NCBI GenBank assembly: GCA_963611355.1
Contig: CAVDRM010000007.1
Span: 1-64,000 of the forward strand
From: CAVDRM01 sp963611355
Lineage (GTDB): Bacteria > Bacillota > Clostridia > Christensenellales > Aristaeellaceae
Direction: 5' to 3'
Length of the DNA: 64,000 nt
Shown: positions 60,403 through 64,000 of the stretch, piece by piece
How the letters are laid out: the number at the start of each line of letters is the position of its first letter
Numbering within the stretch: the stretch's first letter is position 1
Notes under the pieces: generated by a model
Seen by the model: only the letters and a program-made list of their open reading frames with translations
What the model was told of the DNA's origin: nothing
Database searches by the model: none
Program-made: the position numbers and the translations under genes

Positions 60403-62004
60403 ATGAAACGGTTTCTCGCTTCCCTGCTGCTCGTCGTCATGCTGCTCACCTGCGGCGTGATGTCCGCCTTTGCTGCGGATGACGGATTTGTGGACGGAAA
60501 GTTCACCACGACCCGTCACATCACCGTTGAGGTGTATAATCGCCACAACGACGGCGGCTCTGACCCGACCTCCAGCGTTTTCGCCGAATTCATCAAGAAA
60601 GGCATGCTGGAAAAGTACAATGTTGAGGTTGAATTCGTTTCTGTCGGCCGCTGGACGGAGGTTGACGACCTGAATAACCTGCTGGCTGCCGGCGATGCGC
60701 CCGACATCTGCGTCACCTATTCCTACCCCACCATTCAGACCTACGCCAACATGGGCGGCATCACCAACCTGACCCCTTATCTGGAAGAGTACAAGTCTCT
60801 TCTCGGCAACCTGTGGGAGCTGCTGGGCGACGGCAACATTTACTACGATCAGGATCCCGACACCAAGGAGCTGTGGGCGATTGAGGCGATTCTGGCGGAC
60901 AATGCTCGCATCAACACCTTTATTCGTGAGGACTGGCTCAAGAAGCTGAATCTTGACCTGCCCACCACCGAGAAAGAATTCTATGACTGCTTGGTCGCCT
61001 TCAAGAAGAACGCCGAACTGCTGCTGGGCGATGACGCCGACAAGATGATTCCCTACACCACCTCTTACGATGTCGGCTGGCGCAATGACCTGCTTTGCGT
61101 CTCCTATGTCCCCAATGATGCGACCGATAAGGAGCTGTATATCAACGGCTTTGATGATCGCCACCTGCTCTATCCGAACTACAAGGAAGGCATCCGTGTG
61201 CTGAATAAGTGGTACAACGAGGGTCTCATTTGGAAGGACTTTGCGCTGTACGGCTCCGGCGACACCACCGAGGATGATATGCTCAAGGCCGGCTTCGTGG
61301 GCGCTTTCCAGCACAACTGGGACTATCCCTACCGCAATGGCGAGGATTCCATTCAGGCGAACATCAAGCGCAACGCAGGCGAAGATGCGGCGTATGTAGC
61401 AGTTGACTGCTTTAAAAACGATGCCGGCGTGTATCGCAAGTTCTTGGCCAACAGCGTTGACCGCAAGGTCTTCTTCCCTGCCACCAACGATGAGCCTCTG
61501 GCCTCCCTGCTCTATCTGGACTTCATCTCTGATGCCAACAACCTGCTCTACCTGCAGATGGGCGAAGAGGGCATCAACCACGAGCGCACCGAGAGCGGCG
61601 CTTACAAGACCTTAGCCGCAACGGGCGAGTATATCATGAATTCCGGCATGAACATCGACCACACCATCACCGTGAACGGCCTGTACATCGGCGAATATAC
61701 CTACGCTTCCAAGGCGCTGACCTATCCGCCCACCGAACCCATCTACATCGAAATTGCGAATGCCTGCGCGAAGAATGAAGGCCGCATCGTTCCCGCTTTC
61801 CATGTGGGTGCGATTGCCTCTGAAGAGGGCGTCGGCACGGCGCTGTCCGAAAAGCGTGATACCTTCCTCTGCCAAGCCATCGTTGCCTCCGCTGAGGATT
61901 TCGATGCTGTGTTTGATGCCGGCTTGAACGATTATCTTGCCTCCGGCGGTCAGGACATCATTGATGAGCGTGCCGCAAAGTATGCGCAGTATTACGGCGA
62001 CTGA
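60403..62004 (+). CDS. Oligosaccharide ABC transporter solute-binding protein
   Basis: A 533-residue extracellular binding protein with signal peptide (ending AFA) and the two-lobed fold of carbohydrate importers (FVSVGRWTEVDDLNNLLAAG, CVTYSYPTIQTYANMGGI). Length and partners match the LipO/YtcQ group that binds longer oligosaccharides. A Cys at residue 17 (LLTCG) has a poor lipobox context, and the AFA site fits signal peptidase I better. AAAGGAGG stands before the ATG at 60403. A perfect-stem terminator follows the gene. Confidence 0.92.
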   Translation: MKRFLASLLLVVMLLTCGVMSAFAADDGFVDGKFTTTRHITVEVYNRHNDGGSDPTSSVFAEFIKKGMLEKYNVEVEFVSVGRWTEVDDLNNLLAAGDAPDICVTYSYPTIQTYANMGGITNLTPYLEEYKSLLGNLWELLGDGNIYYDQDPDTKELWAIEAILADNARINTFIREDWLKKLNLDLPTTEKEFYDCLVAFKKNAELLLGDDADKMIPYTTSYDVGWRNDLLCVSYVPNDATDKELYINGFDDRHLLYPNYKEGIRVLNKWYNEGLIWKDFALYGSGDTTEDDMLKAGFVGAFQHNWDYPYRNGEDSIQANIKRNAGEDAAYVAVDCFKNDAGVYRKFLANSVDRKVFFPATNDEPLASLLYLDFISDANNLLYLQMGEEGINHERTESGAYKTLAATGEYIMNSGMNIDHTITVNGLYIGEYTYASKALTYPPTEPIYIEIANACAKNEGRIVPAFHVGAIASEEGVGTALSEKRDTFLCQAIVASAEDFDAVFDAGLNDYLASGGQDIIDERAAKYAQYYGD

Positions 62005-62039
62005 TTGCGCCTGCTTCTTCTAAAGCCGCAATGACCAGT

Positions 62040-62068
62040 GCCGTCGGCCGTTTTTTCCGGCCGACGGC
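62040..62068 (+). terminator. Terminator of the oligosaccharide transporter operon
   Basis: GCCGTCGGCCG (62040-62050) pairs perfectly with CGGCCGACGGC (62058-62068). The T-rich part is in the loop, and only a weak T-run follows. Confidence 0.65.
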
Positions 62069-62214
62069 GTTCTTGGAAAAAATTTGAAAAAATTTTTATT
62101 TTTTCGGGAATAATTTGAATGCGGCCATCGTTAATATTGTGCCGCGAGGGAAGCGAAAGCCTCCCGCGCTCAAAAAAAGCAGCCGATGACGGCTGCGGAA
62201 AGAAGGAACCCTAA

Positions 62215-62601
62215 ATGAAAAAACTGACCGCGCTGATTCTTGCCCTGATGCTCGTTGTCCTTGCCCTGCCCGTGCTGGCCGAAAGCACCAATGCGGAATT
62301 GCTCGGCGGCTGGACAGCCTACGACACCCCGCTGGAGCTCCCTGAGGGCGTGCTGGCCACCTTCCAGAGAGCAACGGAAGGTCTGCTCGGATGCACCTAT
62401 GAGCCGATTGCCCTGCTCGGAACGCAGGTCGTTACCGGAATGAATTACTGCCTGCTGTGCAAATGCACCGTTGTTACGCCGGATGCGCCTATCAGCTATG
62501 TGCTGATGTATCTCTACAACGGAGTGGACGGCACGCAGGAGTTGCTGAGCATCCAGAACATTGAATTCGATGCCTTTGCCGTGACCGACGCTGCCGAGTA
62601 A
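62215..62601 (+). CDS. Small secreted protein with cystatin-like QVVTG motif
   Basis: A 128-residue protein with signal peptide (about 1-22, ending VLA) and a mature part of about 106 residues. The segment LLGTQVVTGMNYCLLCK (about 66-82) matches the QxVxG first hairpin loop and following strand of cystatins, and the helix-then-sheet order (FQRATEGLLG helix, then strands) fits that fold. Two Cys in CLLC and one before (LLGC) could form a disulfide. Family naming is by motif only; function, inhibitor or otherwise, is not shown. AAGGA precedes the ATG and it seems to be a single-gene unit. Confidence 0.7.
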   Translation: MKKLTALILALMLVVLALPVLAESTNAELLGGWTAYDTPLELPEGVLATFQRATEGLLGCTYEPIALLGTQVVTGMNYCLLCKCTVVTPDAPISYVLMYLYNGVDGTQELLSIQNIEFDAFAVTDAAE

Positions 62602-62618
62602 GGTCTGATACATCATAT

Positions 62619-62663
62619 AAAAATCAGCCCGTTGTCCTGCCTTGGACAGCGGGCTGATTTTGT
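62619..62663. terminator. Bidirectional terminator
   Basis: AAAATCAGCCCG (62620-62631) pairs with CGGGCTGATTTT (62650-62661), with a further TGTCC/GGACA pairing inside. It serves the small secreted protein on the left and the DUF975 gene on the right. Confidence 0.8.
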
Positions 62664-62762
62664 CTCCAAGCTTGCTTTGCTGACGACTCGGTTCGCTATG
62701 GCGTGCATTGCATCACGCTGAGGCTGTATAAAATGCGGTCTCTTTTTTGATGCGAGCAAGCC

Positions 62763-63419
62763 TCAGTAAACTTCCACCGTTCCGTCCAGCATTTCAGGCG
62801 TGATGATATCCCGCTCTAAAGCGGATTTTTCCAGCTCACTGTAGATGCCGGCGAAGGTGATGCTGCGGTACGGGCCGACAAAAAGAATCTCCAGAATGCC
62901 GAGGGTCAGCGCGGACAGAAGCTCCCAGCCCAAGAACGACAGGACTGCCACAAACAAATCCATCTTGTAGCCGTCCGTGATGCGCATCGACAGCCTGAGC
63001 GCGGACTTGGCCGTGACATTCGGATGTGCGCCCAAGATGTACGGCGTCATCATGTAGGCAAGAGATTTGACGATGCCGGGGATGATGAACAGGAGAGACC
63101 AAAGCAGCTCCCAAAGATACATCCACAGCATCCCGCCCAGCTTCCGCAGGTAGTTGTCAAATGTGCCGCTAAAGCAATCGGAGACGGTCGGCGTCTCACC
63201 CTGATAGTTTTTCTGATAGTAAAGGCAGCCTGCAACCATCAGCACGGGCGTGATGAAGATGGCCAGCAGGCCGATTGGCACGGTCGCGGCGATGGCCGTA
63301 CAAACGGCCAGCAGAACATACACACCGATGCATGAGCCGCGGTTGGCCTGCAAACGGTCACGGGAAATGCGCTTGATCTCTTGTCTGGAAATCGGCACGG
63401 AAGAACCATTCTCACTCAT
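62763..63419 (-). CDS. DUF975-family membrane protein
   Basis: A 218-residue integral membrane protein with about five helices. Family pattern: N-terminal SRQEIKRISRDRLQANRGS, a helix pair, FSGTFDNYLRKLGGMLWMYL, FIIPGIVKSLAYMMTPYIL and ITDGYKMDLFVAVLSFLGW. DUF975 is common in Firmicutes and has no settled function. It may share a transcript with the HAD hydrolase 22 bases upstream. Confidence 0.88.
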   Translation of the reverse strand: MSENGSSVPISRQEIKRISRDRLQANRGSCIGVYVLLAVCTAIAATVPIGLLAIFITPVLMVAGCLYYQKNYQGETPTVSDCFSGTFDNYLRKLGGMLWMYLWELLWSLLFIIPGIVKSLAYMMTPYILGAHPNVTAKSALRLSMRITDGYKMDLFVAVLSFLGWELLSALTLGILEILFVGPYRSITFAGIYSELEKSALERDIITPEMLDGTVEVY

Positions 63420-63441
63420 AAAAATGCCTCCTCATCATCTC

Positions 63442-64000
63442 TTATAGTTGAAGCAGATTTCTCATTTCAGCAAAGCTGTGCGCCCGAAAGGGCGTCGGCA
63501 CATCGCTCGGACACAAACCGTCCGGGTCTAACAGGGCGCAGGACATGCCGGCGTTGATACCGGCATCCAAGTCAATCGTCCGGTCGCCCAGCATCACGCA
63601 TTCCTTTTTGTCAAGCTCGTACTTTGCGCATAAGTAATTCAGCGCATCCGGTGCGGGCTTTGAAGGAAAACCGTCTTCGTGGGTCACGCAGTCACGGAAC
63701 AGGGGCAGGATGCCGTTGCGCTTGAGGGCCTCAACGCCGCTCAAACCGCGATGGGTATACAGAAAATTGTCACCGCCGTTTTGAACGACGGTCTCCAGAA
63801 ATTCCTTTGCGCCGTCGAACAGGCGCATGGTGCTGTCGTCTTCCTCCTCCGCGTGTTTCCGATAGCCGTCCAAGAGAGAGGACGGCTCCAAGCCATACTG
63901 CGGCGCATAAAGCCGGGCAGTGGCCTCCAAGGAGACCTTGTTGGTTTTGAAAACATCTTCATAATCCGCCTCAATGCCGCAGTCGCGGAGCGCCTTGAGC
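63442..64000 (-). CDS. HAD-superfamily hydrolase, N-terminus cut by window edge
   Basis: At least 185 residues are visible and the frame stays open to the right edge (LKALRDCGIEADYEDVF), so the start and the first Asp motif lie outside. Seen are the cap region, motif II Thr in FLYTHRGLSGVEAL, motif III Lys in FPSKPAPDALNYL and motif IV in MLGDRTIDLDAGINAG. It resembles phosphoglycolate phosphatase-like subfamily I enzymes. Substrate unknown. Confidence 0.85.
   Translation of the reverse strand, partial: LKALRDCGIEADYEDVFKTNKVSLEATARLYAPQYGLEPSSLLDGYRKHAEEEDDSTMRLFDGAKEFLETVVQNGGDNFLYTHRGLSGVEALKRNGILPLFRDCVTHEDGFPSKPAPDALNYLCAKYELDKKECVMLGDRTIDLDAGINAGMSCALLDPDGLCPSDVPTPFRAHSFAEMRNLLQL

Noticed and set aside
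60121..61581. 486-residue open frame antisense to the oligosaccharide binding protein
   Set aside because: It is the mirror of a well-supported exported binding protein, has no ribosome site and reads as a low-complexity shadow rich in Val/Ile/Gly.

Overview
The window reads as a chromosomal segment from a member of the Bacillota, most likely a gut- or rumen-type Clostridia. Pointers are the class-A RNase P RNA, families typical of that class (DUF6273, DUF4179 anti-sigma, DUF975, the long nucleoside kinase, BaiN-like flavoprotein), strong GGAGG ribosome sites, moderately GC-rich genes and AT-rich gaps. One oddity for a monoderm is that all four transporter-binding proteins carry ordinary AxA-type signal peptides instead of a clear lipobox. 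Genus cannot be decided from the sequence alone.

Layout. (1) 0.1-8.6 kb: a leftward operon for a MacB-like ABC exporter with three lipoyl-type adaptor proteins and one secreted Pro/Thr/Glu-repeat protein, facing a rightward OmpR-type two-component system; direct repeats at the operon promoter suggest control by that regulator. (2) 8.6-20 kb: a long leftward series: phosphodiester-glycosidase-like surface protein, phosphodiesterase/phosphatase-like protein, a decayed-looking isopropylmalate dehydrogenase relative, PyrR, CapA-like protein, aminotransferase + Lrp regulator, formate-THF ligase, oligoendopeptidase F and a FadR-type regulator. (3) 20.3-33.6 kb: a rightward uptake block: TAXI-type TRAP transporter, then two complete but non-identical branched-chain amino-acid (Liv) ABC systems, each led by its own binding protein, promoter and intercistronic hairpin. 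Together with peptidase, aminotransferases, BrnQ and formate-THF ligase this suggests an amino-acid/peptide-using metabolism. (4) 34-41 kb: S41 peptidase, TrmB, RpiR regulator, BaiN-like flavoprotein, DEDD exonuclease, nucleoside kinase. (5) 40.95-41.6 kb: a rotted IS150-group (IS3 family) insertion sequence. (6) 41.6-49.7 kb: BrnQ, GH3 hexosaminidase, a second aminotransferase, rnpB, a GntR/UTRA regulator, and an ECF sigma/anti-sigma pair. (7) 49.8-62 kb: a carbohydrate locus: GH39, GH67 alpha-glucuronidase, GH2, an L-fucose/L-arabinose isomerase-like enzyme, and an oligosaccharide ABC importer (two permeases, binding protein), arranged around two divergent promoter regions; the GH39/GH67 pair suggests use of glucuronoxylan fragments. 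(8) 62.2-64 kb: a small secreted protein with a cystatin-like QVVTG motif, a DUF975 membrane protein, and a HAD hydrolase cut by the window edge.

No CRISPR array, prophage, tRNA or 16S/23S rRNA gene was seen. Promoters and operators are read by eye from hexamers and symmetry and should be taken as candidates.
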